Positions 20,726 through 28,790 of a stretch of 64,000 nucleotides of DNA are shown piece after piece. The first letter of the stretch is position 1. Every line of letters begins with the position of its first letter. This DNA comes from Bradyrhizobium betae (GTDB lineage Bacteria > Pseudomonadota > Alphaproteobacteria > Rhizobiales > Xanthobacteraceae), in contig NZ_MZXW01000016.1 of NCBI RefSeq assembly GCF_004123905.1, positions 186,001-250,000 of the forward strand. Direction: 5' to 3'. The notes under the pieces are model-generated. The model saw only the letters and a program-made list of their open reading frames with translations, was not told where the DNA came from and did not search any database. Made by a program: the position numbers and the translations under genes.

Positions 20726-21319
20726 CTACTTGAAATACGCGAGATAGTGCGAGACGGCGGTGATTTCCTCGTCGCTCATGTGATAGGCGACATCGGCCAT
20801 CGCGGCGACACCGCCGCCGACGCGCTGGCCGGTCTTGTAGTCGTGCAATGCCTTGACGAGATATTCCTCGCGCTGGCCCGCGAGCCGCGCGACGGCCTTG
20901 GTGCCGGCAAAACTATCCGTGTGGCATGAAGCGCAGCGGCGGCCGACGGCAACTTGCGCGCCCTTTTTCGACAGGTCCGGATCTTTGTCTTCCTCGGCCT
21001 TCGCCGGCGTCATTTGCGCGAAATAGGCGCCGAAATTGCGGATGTCCTCGTTGGTGATCTCCTCGACGATCGGCTGCATCTGGTCGTTCTTGCGCGAGCC
21101 GGCGCGGAAGAACACCAGCTGCCACTGGATGAACTGATCGGGCTGGCCGGCCAGTGAGGGGATGTTCTCGGTCTGCGAAATGCCGTTCTCGCCGTGACAG
21201 CCGGAGCAGACCGCGGCCTTCTCCTTGATCGCGGCATTATCGGCGGCCAGGGCTGGGACGAATGCGAATACTGCGAGCGATAGCGCGCCGACGATATACG
21301 AAGAAAACTGGCGGCGCAT
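20726..21319 (-). CDS. Dihaem cytochrome c (c4-like), exported
   Basis: The 197-residue protein has a signal peptide ('YIVGALSLAVFAFVPALA') and two class I cytochrome c domains, each with a haem-binding motif: 'CSGCH' in the first and 'CASCH' in the second. Distal methionines are available in 'MQPIVEE' and 'MADVAYHM'. It should be a periplasmic electron carrier. It lies 188 bp downstream of a PQQ-dependent dehydrogenase gene on the same strand, so it may accept electrons from that enzyme (inference), although a hairpin in the gap may reduce read-through. The ATG at 21319 opens directly on the signal peptide. Confidence 0.92.
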   Translation of the reverse strand: MRRQFSSYIVGALSLAVFAFVPALAADNAAIKEKAAVCSGCHGENGISQTENIPSLAGQPDQFIQWQLVFFRAGSRKNDQMQPIVEEITNEDIRNFGAYFAQMTPAKAEEDKDPDLSKKGAQVAVGRRCASCHTDSFAGTKAVARLAGQREEYLVKALHDYKTGQRVGGGVAAMADVAYHMSDEEITAVSHYLAYFK

Positions 21320-21460
21320 GATTCCATCCTGAACTAGCAAGCACGTCACTCGCCCCGAGAGGGGCCCGCAGTCCATAACCACCAGTCGGGGTTATGGGTT
21401 CCGGACTTGCGCGCGGGTCGCATGCAATCCGGAACGACAGTGTGTGACCTTGAAATGAAA

Positions 21461-21493
21461 GAGGCTGCGGCACCTCGCGGCCACCGCAGCCTC
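21461..21493 (-). terminator. Hairpin after the PQQ-dehydrogenase gene
   Basis: A perfect 10-bp stem GAGGCTGCGG (21461-21470) / CCGCAGCCTC (21484-21493) lies 15 bp beyond the stop of the gene at 21508. Read leftward it is followed by TTTCATTTC, a weak T-rich tail. It may act as a partial terminator or mRNA-stabilising hairpin before the cytochrome gene. Confidence 0.6.
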
Positions 21494-21507
21494 CGTTTTA
21501 CCCGCGG

Positions 21508-22782
21508 CTACTTCTTGCTGTAGCTGATGCGATAGATCGCGCCGGCCCAGTCGTCGGCGACGAGGATCGAGCCGTCCTTGGCGAGGATGATGTCGTTGGG
21601 ACGGCCGAGATAGCCTTGGTCACCCTCGATCCAGCCGGAGGCGAACACCTCCTTCTTGGCATTCTTGCCGTCGGGACCGACGATCACGCGCGTGATATTG
21701 CCACCCTGGTACTTGTGACGATTCCAGGAGCCGTGTTCGGCGATCAGAATGTTGTTCTTGTACTCGGCGGGGAATTGGTCGCCGGTATAGAACTTCATGC
21801 CGAGCGGAGCGACGTGGGCGCCGAGGTTCAGCACGGGCGGCGTGAACTCGGAGCATTTGTGGCCCATCGCGAACTTCGTATCCGGAAGATCGCCCTGGTG
21901 GCAGTAGGGATAGCCGAAGTGCTCGCCGATCTTCGAGATCATGTTCAGCTTGTCGCTGGGCAGATCGTCGCTGATCCAGTCGCGCGCGTTCTCGGTGAAC
22001 CAGTATTTGCCGGAGCGCGGATCAACGTCGCCGCCGACCGAGTTGCGAACGCCGAGCGCGTAGATCTCGGCGTTGCCGGTCTTGGGATCGACGCGCCGGA
22101 TCTGCGACACGCTGGTGGGCGGGATGCCGACATTGAAGGGCGGCCCGAACGGCAGATAGAACCAGCCGTCCTTGTCGACCGCGATGTATTTCCAGCCATG
22201 CGCGGCATAGGACGGCATGTCGTCATAGACGACCTTGCCCTCGCCGGGATTGTCGAGCTTGTTCTCGATGTCGTCGTAGCGGATCAGCTTGTCGACCGCG
22301 ATGACATAGAGCGCACCATCCTTGACGGCCAGACCCGTGGGCATGTTCAGCCCCTTCAGGATGGTCTTGACCTCCTTCTTGCCGTTGTTGTCCTTAATGG
22401 CATAGACGTTGCCAAGGCCGAACGAGCCGACGAACAGCGTGCCCTTGTCGCCCCAGGCCATCTGCCGCGCGGCGAGAACGCCGGGCGCATAGACCTCGAT
22501 CTTGAAGCCGGCCGGCAGCTTGATCTTCTTCATCATCGCCGCGAGCTCGGCCTCCGACGCGCCGGTCGGCGGGCCCGACGGCGGAGCGAGACCCTTCTGC
22601 GCCTCGGTCTCGTCGCCGAGGAACCAGTCGTCCGGCGGATGGGTCCAGAACTCCTTGGTGCCGGATTCGTATTTCTTCAGCTGCCGGTTCTTGTCCTGCT
22701 GCTGCGCATTGCCAACGCTGGTCCCCGCAAGAAGGGCTACGGCCGCAAGCGCCAACACGGATCGATGGAACATCGATGTCAT
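21508..22782 (-). CDS. PQQ-dependent sugar (sorbosone-type) dehydrogenase, exported
   Basis: The 424-residue protein has a signal peptide ('SVLALAAVALLAGTSVGNA') and a six-bladed beta-propeller of the GSDH/sorbosone dehydrogenase type. Typical elements are 'LPAGFKIEVYAPGVLAARQM', 'GVRNSVGGDVDPRSG', 'EHFGYPYCHQGD' and the end 'RPNDIILAKDGSILVADDW'. Members oxidise aldoses or related sugars in the periplasm with PQQ. The substrate and the PQQ dependence are family inference. The dihaem cytochrome c gene follows on the same strand and is a candidate acceptor. Confidence 0.88.
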   Translation of the reverse strand: MTSMFHRSVLALAAVALLAGTSVGNAQQQDKNRQLKKYESGTKEFWTHPPDDWFLGDETEAQKGLAPPSGPPTGASEAELAAMMKKIKLPAGFKIEVYAPGVLAARQMAWGDKGTLFVGSFGLGNVYAIKDNNGKKEVKTILKGLNMPTGLAVKDGALYVIAVDKLIRYDDIENKLDNPGEGKVVYDDMPSYAAHGWKYIAVDKDGWFYLPFGPPFNVGIPPTSVSQIRRVDPKTGNAEIYALGVRNSVGGDVDPRSGKYWFTENARDWISDDLPSDKLNMISKIGEHFGYPYCHQGDLPDTKFAMGHKCSEFTPPVLNLGAHVAPLGMKFYTGDQFPAEYKNNILIAEHGSWNRHKYQGGNITRVIVGPDGKNAKKEVFASGWIEGDQGYLGRPNDIILAKDGSILVADDWAGAIYRISYSKK

Positions 22783-23163
22783 CGCGTCACTCCCCTAAGG
22801 CAGCCGTCAGGGCTGCACGTTATTTTGTTATGCTAGTCGAGAGGCGAAGTTTTCAGTCTGTCGAGAGGCAGACACGAAAAGGTTAGCACATCTGCCGGCG
22901 GTGAGAAGCGCGTCGGGTGCAGTGCGGTTGCGCTCAATAAAAGTTGAGACGGATTTTCTCTCGCCGCGCATGCGGCAGCGGCAATGATCTCGCTGCAACG
23001 CGGAATCAAAATGGCGCATGGCTTAATTTGGAGGCAGCGCGAGGGTCGGCTCGCACAAAACTGCGAAAACAACCCCATGCACAGTAGAACGGCAAAGGCC
23101 AGTTTGCGTCCGGTGACTCCGCGCAGACATCTGATGCGTCGAGCAAAACGACAAACACGGCGC
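22783..23163. other. Spacer upstream of the PQQ-dehydrogenase gene
   Basis: About 380 bp without a credible gene. Close to the dehydrogenase start is a 6-bp hairpin GCAGCC / GGCTGC (22800-22816) that would lie in the mRNA leader. The rest is unremarkable and includes the 3' flank of the epimerase gene, which ends at 23164. Confidence 0.5.
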
Positions 23164-24150
23164 TTACGAGGCGACGGGATAGGGCCCGTCGTCAAACTGC
23201 GCGTCATGGTAGCCTTTCGATCCGACCTCGCGCGCCAGCGCGCTGCGGAAATCCTGTCCTGCACGAAGGCTATGCAGCACATGCGCGAAATCGAATCCGG
23301 GCCGCCAGCCGAGCTCGCGCCGCGCCCGCGCGTTGACATAGACGCGGTCGATCTCAGGGAATAAGCGCCAGCCACGTGCGGCGTAGAGCTGCTCGCAATC
23401 CGGATAGAGGTCGCGCACGACACCCGCCGCGTCGCGCGCCAGCACCCCGAGGTGATGTTGCTCGAACGGGCTCGTGGCCGACACGATATAGCGGGCGAAG
23501 CCGATGTCCGGCGCACGCTCGACGGCGAGCAAATGGGCACTCACCACGTCCGCTATATCCAGCCGTCTATAGAGCAGCTCGTTGGCCTGCGCGTTGTCCA
23601 GCGGGTAGGCCGAGCGCACCTCCGGGTCGTCATCGTCCTCCGGGAAGAAGCGTGAGGTCCGCAAGACGATCACCGGCAGACCGCGCTCGCGAAAGAACAG
23701 CTCGCAGAGAGTCTCCGCCATCAGTTTTGTGGTGCCATAGATGTTCTTCGGCACCGGCGGGAGACCCTCGGTGACCCACACCGCGGCCTGTCCGGCTTCG
23801 GGCCGGAGCTGCGATCCGAACACGCTGGTGGTGCTGGTGAAGACGAAGCTGCGGACGCCAGCGGCCACCGCCGCCTCGAGCAGATTGAGCGTGCCGGTGA
23901 CGTTGGTGTCGACAAAGTCCAGTTTGCTGTGGGTCGCTACATGTGGCTTGTGCAGGGTCGCGGTGTGGATGACGGAGGTGACGCCGTCCATCTGGCGTCG
24001 CACGAAGTCGGGATCGACGATCGAGCCGGCGGCGTCGGTGAAGGGAGAGGGCTTCAGATCGATCCCGCGCGCAGATGAGCCCCGCCCGCGAAGGGTGCGG
24101 AGGGTCGCCTCTCCGAGATGGCCGGCGCTGCCCGTAACCAGGATTGTCAT
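23164..24150 (-). CDS. NAD-dependent epimerase/dehydratase (extended SDR)
   Basis: The 328-residue protein has the extended short-chain dehydrogenase layout: N-terminal nucleotide-binding 'TILVTGSAGHLGEATL', 'VIHTATLHKPH' in place of the usual GxxxG partner loop, catalytic Ser/Thr in 'SFVFTSTTSVFG', and the active-site 'YGTTK'. The C-terminal substrate domain includes 'RRELGWRPGFDF', common in NDP-sugar epimerases. The substrate is not visible. The ATG at 24150 has GGAGGTG immediately upstream on its strand. It is in line with the GST gene starting at 24952, with a 115-bp gap. Confidence 0.88.
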   Translation of the reverse strand: MTILVTGSAGHLGEATLRTLRGRGSSARGIDLKPSPFTDAAGSIVDPDFVRRQMDGVTSVIHTATLHKPHVATHSKLDFVDTNVTGTLNLLEAAVAAGVRSFVFTSTTSVFGSQLRPEAGQAAVWVTEGLPPVPKNIYGTTKLMAETLCELFFRERGLPVIVLRTSRFFPEDDDDPEVRSAYPLDNAQANELLYRRLDIADVVSAHLLAVERAPDIGFARYIVSATSPFEQHHLGVLARDAAGVVRDLYPDCEQLYAARGWRLFPEIDRVYVNARARRELGWRPGFDFAHVLHSLRAGQDFRSALAREVGSKGYHDAQFDDGPYPVAS

Positions 24151-24265
24151 CGCACCTCCGGATCGTCCTGCGGCGACGTGCGAGGCAGAACCGAACGGAT
24201 TCAACCTGCCTCGCGCGTCGACCGCCGTCCGGCAATCGTTAGTGCCGGGAAAAGCTTCCCGTCAA

Positions 24266-24952
24266 TTACAGCCCGAGGCGGCGGGCATCGTCGGCGAGAA
24301 AAGCCTGGCCGCTGCGATTTTTCACGCTGGGCAGGTCGGCAACCCGCGTGCGCCAGGCGGCGAGGGCGGCCGAATTGTCAGGGATCGTGAGGCCGGCCGC
24401 CTCGGCGAACATCAGGCCGGCAAAGACGGTGATGTCCGGCATGGAGAACGCGTCGCCCGCGACGTAGGGCTGCCGCTCCAGCACGCCGTTGAAATAGATC
24501 ATTCCGGCGCGCGCACGTTCGCCCTGCCGCCGTCCCCAATCGGCGCGGCCGCTCCAGTCGAGGCTCTTGAAGGCCTGAAGCTTCGCGCCGAGCCCGGGTG
24601 TCGCATGATGGAAGTACTCGCCGACCGGATCGATCAGTTCGGCCTCCGCGCGCCGCTGCATCATGTGGATCAGCCCTCTCTGTTTCGGCGTCGTACCCGT
24701 CAGCGTGGGGTGGCCGTCCAGGTGATCGAGATATTCGGTGATCGCCGTGGATTCGGAGATGAAAGTGCCGTCGTCGAGTTCGAGCACGGGCAGGACCCCG
24801 GACGGGTTCTTTTGCAGGAACGCGTGACTCTTGTGCTCGGCTCCAATGAGGTCGATCGGGACAAATTCGATCTGGGAGTCGAGCCCCTTTTCGGCGAGCA
24901 CGATGCGGATGCGGGCGGGGTTGGGAAAGCCTGGACGATCGTAGATTTTCAT
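24266..24952 (-). CDS. Glutathione S-transferase under TetR-type control
   Basis: The 228-residue protein has the GST N-domain 'MKIYDRPGFPNPARIRIVLAEKG', the glutathione-binding 'NPSGVLPVLELDDGTFISESTAI' and a helical C-domain with 'DAFSMPDITVFAGLMFAE'. It resembles GSTs of the theta/beta-like group. It is transcribed away from a TetR-family gene, and each start has its own copy of a near-identical palindromic element (24972-24989 and 25037-25054). This suggests that the TetR protein represses both and that an electrophile or its adduct is the inducer (inference). Confidence 0.92.
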   Translation of the reverse strand: MKIYDRPGFPNPARIRIVLAEKGLDSQIEFVPIDLIGAEHKSHAFLQKNPSGVLPVLELDDGTFISESTAITEYLDHLDGHPTLTGTTPKQRGLIHMMQRRAEAELIDPVGEYFHHATPGLGAKLQAFKSLDWSGRADWGRRQGERARAGMIYFNGVLERQPYVAGDAFSMPDITVFAGLMFAEAAGLTIPDNSAALAAWRTRVADLPSVKNRSGQAFLADDARRLGL

Positions 24953-24970
24953 GTGACACCTCTTTGTCTG

Positions 24971-25054
24971 TCTATCGATAGATAGGTAATGGCGGCGCCT
25001 CGTTACCCCCTTCCCCTCGCCTAGGTCAACAGCTATCTATCGATCGATAGGTAA
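24971..25054. promoter_or_regulatory. Paired operators between the GST and TetR genes
   Basis: Two 18-bp elements, CTATCGATAGATAGGTAA (24972-24989) and CTATCGATCGATAGGTAA (25037-25054), differ at one position and begin 65 bp apart. Their cores are palindromes: TCTATCGATAGA at 24971-24982 and CTATCGATCGATAG at 25037-25050. The first lies 20 bp before the GST start, the second 9 bp before the TetR start. Confidence 0.8.
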
Positions 25055-25062
25055 CGATTTCG

Positions 25063-25635
25063 ATGGCGAAGACCAAAACCGACATGCGAGAGGCCGTTCT
25101 GGCCGCCGCGCGCGCCACCGTGCAGGCGCGCGGATACACCGCGCTGAGCTTTCGCGAGCTGGCCAAGGAGGTCGGGATCAAGAGTGCCAGCGTGCACTAT
25201 CATTTCCCGACCAAGGGCGATCTCGGCGTGGCCCTAGCACAGCGCTACGCCGAGGAGGGCGCCGTCTATCTGGAGGATATCCTCGCTACGGTGCCCGATC
25301 CGCATGCGCGCTTCGACCGCTATGTCGAGATCTTCCGCGCCGCGCTCGCCAACGGCAATCGCATGTGCCTGAGCGGCATTATGAGCGCTGAGCTCGACGA
25401 TCTTCCCGACGAGGTGAGGCACGAGATCGATCGCTTTCCGCGGATGAATATCGCGTGGATCGCGCGCGCGCTGGCGACGGCGAAGCCCTCGGCTAGCGAA
25501 GCGGAGAGAAACGAACGCGCGATGGCGATCTACGCCGCGATCGCAGGCGCGCAGCTCATTGCACGCGGCCGCAACGACATCTCGGTCTACGACCGCACGA
25601 TCGAGGCCTATCGCGTCTCGGGATTGATCCCCTGA
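25063..25635 (+). CDS. TetR/AcrR-family transcriptional regulator
   Basis: The 190-residue protein has an N-terminal TetR helix-turn-helix (residues 8-55): 'ALSFRELAKEVGIKSASVHYHFPTKGDL'. The C-terminal ligand domain includes 'GNRMCLSGIMSAELDDLPDEV', a TetR_C pattern with a buried cysteine region (CLSG). It probably represses itself and the divergent GST gene through the two palindromes in the intergenic region. The ligand is unknown. Confidence 0.93.
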   Translation: MAKTKTDMREAVLAAARATVQARGYTALSFRELAKEVGIKSASVHYHFPTKGDLGVALAQRYAEEGAVYLEDILATVPDPHARFDRYVEIFRAALANGNRMCLSGIMSAELDDLPDEVRHEIDRFPRMNIAWIARALATAKPSASEAERNERAMAIYAAIAGAQLIARGRNDISVYDRTIEAYRVSGLIP

Positions 25636-25686
25636 GCCGCGGCTCTCGCTCGAGGCAAGCCGAAGCGAATTGCGCTTACGGGATTC

Positions 25687-25718
25687 GGATGCTCTGGAAA
25701 AAATTGGAGCGGGCGAAG
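25687..25718. repeat. Direct repeat matching the tRNA-Gly 3' end (candidate att site, left)
   Basis: This 32-bp segment matches 27466-27497 at 31 of 32 positions. The last 14 bases correspond to the 3' end of tRNA-Gly including CCA, and the first 18 to its downstream flank. The two copies bound a 1.75-kb segment holding the fic/antitoxin pair. Such duplication of a tRNA end is the classic footprint of site-specific integration. Confidence 0.78.
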
Positions 25719-25768
25719 CGCCCTATGGTTAGAACACCGCAGACAAATTCCTCCGCAGACTCCAGCAT

Positions 25769-26092
25769 TTAATGCGCCCACGGCTGCACCTCACACCAAC
25801 GGTCGGTTTCCTTGGCATAGGTCCTCGCTACGTCGTAAAGCTCCCTGAACGCCTTCGGGTTCGCCTTGAGCGTTACCAGCCACGGGCAAATCCTTGGCTC
25901 AAAGATCGGCGGAGCCGGGCGAACGACGGCCAGCGTCGGACTTCTCTTCGGCTTCTTTCCCTTCCAGCCCTTCCGTTTCACGAGGCTGCTCCGATTATTG
26001 ACTAGGTCGCTCAACGCGAGCCAATTCGATATCTCCAGTACCGCTGTATCCTGCGGCTCGGTGCGCGATGCGCATTGAGCCTGTTCGCGCAC
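25769..26092 (-). CDS. Hypothetical protein in the tRNA-Gly island
   Basis: An open frame of 107 codons lies downstream of the broken fic gene, on the same strand. The second half, 'CPWLVTLKANPKAFRELYDVARTYAKETDRW', reads like a real protein, while the middle is rich in Lys/Arg/Pro ('KRKGWKGKKPKRSP'). I do not recognise a family. Since its neighbour is a pseudogene, this could also be a truncated or frame-shifted remnant. There is no strong Shine-Dalgarno. Confidence 0.35.
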   Translation of the reverse strand: MREQAQCASRTEPQDTAVLEISNWLALSDLVNNRSSLVKRKGWKGKKPKRSPTLAVVRPAPPIFEPRICPWLVTLKANPKAFRELYDVARTYAKETDRWCEVQPWAH

Positions 26093-26126
26093 TCGCGCGG
26101 CACAGCCTACTAAGCTGAGTTTGGTC

Positions 26127-26868
26127 TTATTTGTCTTTCAGCGCAGCACCTTGGCTGCCCTTGCGCTTGACTGCTTGCGCCTCGTATTGCGCCGTGACCG
26201 TTGGATTACTGGTCTCGCCCGCGACCGTATCCGCGTTGCCGCCGTCCAACCCCGGCGCGGCCTTGATCGCATCCGCAATGTCTTTCATTTCCGAGCCCTT
26301 GCGGATGAATGGCTTCAGGTAGGCATCGAGCTTGCTTTACCTGGCTCTTCGAGTTCTTCCGTCAAAGCGGCAAGGTATTTGTCCTTATCCGTCGCCGACC
26401 AGTCGATGCCGATGCCCGCGCGGCGCGCAAGTTCGGCATGGACCAGCATGATGGTGCGGCCATTACCGTCGAGGAACGGGTGGCCATAAGCGAGATAGCC
26501 CATAACTTCGCCGGCCTTCTCCGCCATGAACGCCTTGTCTTGTCCCTTCTCCAGCGCGTAGTCGATTGCTTTGCGAATGTCGTCGGGATGAGCGAAGAAG
26601 ATAGCGCCCTTTTTCACGTGGATGTGGGACGCGTTTGTGTGTCGATCTTCTCCAGCCCATGGGAATACGGCCTCGAAGAGCGTTTGTGCGTTTTTAAAAC
26701 GTCGTCATAGCTCAAAGAAGGCCGCGCCTTGAGGTGATCCAAGGCTGAATCGATGCCGGTCAGGAAAGAATTATGCACGAGGCGCTGAACGATATCGGGG
26801 TCCTTAGCCTTCGCGACGTTGCGCAAATAGCCGCGCGTCGTGAAATCCCCGAATGGATCAAACGTCAC
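26127..26868 (-). pseudogene. fic (Fic/DOC-family AMPylase toxin), broken by two single-base deletions
   Basis: Joining three frames gives a continuous Fic protein of about 247 residues. Segment 1 starts at a GTG at 26868 ('TFDPFGDFTTRGYLRN') and stays in frame to 'SYDDVLKTHK'. Near 26683-26685 one A is missing from a short A-run. Restoring it gives 'HKTLFEAVFPWAGEDRH', which leads into the frame with the Fic motif 'HPFLDGNGRT'. Near 26335 one G is missing; restoring it continues as 'GKLDAYLKPFIRKGSEM' to a TAA at 26127-26129. The total length, 742 bp, is exactly two short of a multiple of three. The usual second arginine of HxFx(D/E)GNGRxxR is Met here. The GTG start overlaps the upstream antitoxin stop by four bases. 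Confidence 0.85.
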
Positions 26869-27119
26869 GGACGGCTTTCGCGAAGATAACGTGCCTGAAG
26901 GCGCACGGCCTGAACACGATCCAAAATCCCGGCACGCTGAAGCGCGACGATGGTTTTCTCGATAGGATCGAAATTCACGTCGTCGCCGGAGAGCCGCGTC
27001 ACGTGATGGGCAAAGACATCGTTCGGCGTCACGACGACCGCCACGTTGTTGGCGGTCGCCAACCGCTGGATGACGCCAGCAGTATAGTGGGGCTTGGTCG
27101 CGGAACGTTGGTCGGGCAT
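26865..27119 (-). CDS. Candidate antitoxin paired with fic
   Basis: The 84-residue protein includes 'VAVVVTPNDVFAHHVTRL' and 'PIEKTIVALQRAGILDRVQA'. Its stop TGA shares GTGA with the fic start, a translational-coupling arrangement typical of toxin-antitoxin pairs. I do not see the (S/T)xxxE(G/N) inhibitory motif known from VbhA-type Fic antitoxins, so antitoxin function is inferred from position only. An AAGGAG Shine-Dalgarno lies upstream of the ATG, inside a perfect inverted repeat. Unlike fic, this frame is intact. Confidence 0.65.
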   Translation of the reverse strand: MPDQRSATKPHYTAGVIQRLATANNVAVVVTPNDVFAHHVTRLSGDDVNFDPIEKTIVALQRAGILDRVQAVRLQARYLRESRP

Positions 27120-27483
27120 GGATTCTCCTTCTCGTCAATATAGTACGAGAAGGCCTGAAATTCCATTAAGTCAGAGCTCTCCCGAGGTCTCCATGGCCCG
27201 CAAGCCCTGAAAACCCCTAGAATTTCTTGCCCCCTTCGCTGGGGCGGAGCCTTCTGAAAGACCGAAACGAACAACAATCCGTCCGTCTGAATCCAGAGGG
27301 TTGGGACTTGGTGAAAGTGTTTGCCAGAAGCCGCTCGTCGGAAAAGATCCCTCGTCGAACCCGATCGCCTCAAGCAATTGGAGCGTACCGGTTGACCACG
27401 ATTGTCATATGAAATCCGAGCCAGCCGCCAGCGGCGTGGAAACCACGGCCCGACCCGGTTTGGCTGGATGCTCTGGGAAAAAT
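27120..27483. other. Spacer between the antitoxin gene and tRNA-Gly
   Basis: This 364-bp stretch holds the antitoxin promoter/operator at 27127-27153 and the right direct repeat, which runs into the tRNA. Between them I see only short frames without recognisable content. A lost or decayed integrase would be expected here, but I find no remnant that I can identify. Confidence 0.5.
27127..27153 (-). promoter_or_regulatory. Operator/hairpin over the -10 and Shine-Dalgarno of the antitoxin-fic operon
   Basis: A perfect 9-bp inverted repeat CCTTCTCGT (27127-27135) / ACGAGAAGG (27145-27153) encloses CAATATAGT, which on the minus strand contains the -10-like TATATT. The proximal arm contains most of the AAGGAG ribosome-binding site, 7-8 bp before the ATG at 27119. 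It fits a self-repression operator or an RNA hairpin hiding the ribosome-binding site. Confidence 0.65.

Positions 27484-27497
<14 letters not shown>
27466..27497. repeat. Direct repeat overlapping tRNA-Gly 3' end (candidate att site, right)
   Basis: This is the partner of 25687-25718 with one mismatch. Positions 27484-27497 are the last 14 nt of the tRNA gene; the rest is its 3' flank. Because the complete tRNA remains on this side, this copy is the end that preserves the tRNA. Confidence 0.78.
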
Positions 27498-27558
<61 letters not shown>

Positions 27559-27833
27559 ATCCTGTGTCGACCGCGTGACGCGCCCGGCAACGGCTGTCGT
27601 ATGCCAAAACCGGGCGGGGAATGCAACAGCTACCGGCGGGATAGATTCGCAATCCGGGCTCTATATGGACCCCGAATGCGGCCAAATGGCCCGGAAATGC
27701 CCCGGACCCGGGGAATCGGTTCCAATGGATTGAAATTCGGCCGTCCCGGCCCAATTTAGGAGCCGACAACAAGCATATGAATTGGCGACGTGCTAAAGAG
27801 CCCGCCATTCCAGACATCAGACGAGGGGATCCC

Positions 27834-28757
27834 GTGACGATCATCGACCAAGGTAACGGAGCCGCAAACCCGGCTGCGGCCGATCTGATCAAGGACACCA
27901 CCACCCAGACCTTCGTGAAGGACGTCATCGAGGAATCGAAGCGCCAGCCGGTGCTGATCGACTTCTGGGCGGAGTGGTGCGGCCCCTGCAAGCAGCTCAC
28001 CCCCATGCTGGAAAAGGCGGTCAAGGCGGCCAAGGGCAAGGTCAAGCTGGTCAAGATGAACATCGACCAGCACCCGGCGATTCCGGGCCAGATGGGCATC
28101 CAGTCGATCCCGGCCGTGATCGCCTTCGTCAACGGCCAGCCCGCGGACGGCTTCATGGGCGCAGTGCCGGAGAGCCAGCTCAACGCCTTCATCGAAAAGG
28201 TGACCAAGGGCATCACGGCGCCGGGCGAGGCGAACACCGCCGAGATTCTCCAGGAGGCCGAGGCCGTGCTCGCCGAGGGCGATGCCGCCGCGGCCGCCCA
28301 GATCTATGCCGAAGTGCTCCAGCACGAATCGACCAACATCGCCGCCCTCGCCGGTCTCGCAAAATGCTACGCCGTCTCCGGCGCGATGGAGCAGGCCAAG
28401 CAGACGCTGGCCATGGTGCCGGAATCCAAGCGCAACGATCCCGCGGTGAAGGCCGTGCAGGCCGCGATCGATCTCGCCGAGCAGGCGGAATCACTGGGGC
28501 CGGTGGCCGAGCTGGAACAGAAAGTCGCCGCAGACCCGCTCGATCATCAGGCACGATTTGATCTTGCGACCGCGCTGAATGCGCAGGGCAACCGCACGGC
28601 TGCCACCGAGCAGCTGCTCGCGATCATCAAGCGCGACCGCAAATGGAACGACGATGGCGCCCGCAAGCAGCTTGTGCAGTTCTTTGAGGCCTGGGGCGGC
28701 ACTGATGATGCAACCGTCGAGGGACGCAAGCGCCTGTCGACGATCCTGTTTTCGTAA
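27834..28757 (+). CDS. Thioredoxin-domain protein with TPR region (CnoX/YbbN type)
   Basis: The protein of 307 residues (GTG start) has an N-terminal thioredoxin domain with the redox motif 'WAEWCGPCKQL' and 'QSIPAVIAFVNGQPADGF'. About 170 residues follow, forming TPR-like helices ('EAEAVLAEGDAAAAAQIYAE', 'LAGLAKCYAVSGAMEQAK'). This is the architecture of CnoX/YbbN, a chaperone-holdase that passes oxidatively damaged clients to GroEL or DnaK. CnoX of E. coli lacks an intact CxxC, whereas here it is intact, so thioredoxin activity is likely. GTG 27834 has AGGGG upstream; the frame also has an ATG at 27777. A LON-domain gene follows after 33 bp. Confidence 0.9.
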   Translation: MTIIDQGNGAANPAAADLIKDTTTQTFVKDVIEESKRQPVLIDFWAEWCGPCKQLTPMLEKAVKAAKGKVKLVKMNIDQHPAIPGQMGIQSIPAVIAFVNGQPADGFMGAVPESQLNAFIEKVTKGITAPGEANTAEILQEAEAVLAEGDAAAAAQIYAEVLQHESTNIAALAGLAKCYAVSGAMEQAKQTLAMVPESKRNDPAVKAVQAAIDLAEQAESLGPVAELEQKVAADPLDHQARFDLATALNAQGNRTAATEQLLAIIKRDRKWNDDGARKQLVQFFEAWGGTDDATVEGRKRLSTILFS

Positions 28758-28790
28758 GCGCGGTGAACTAACGCGGTCAGCGGGGACCAG

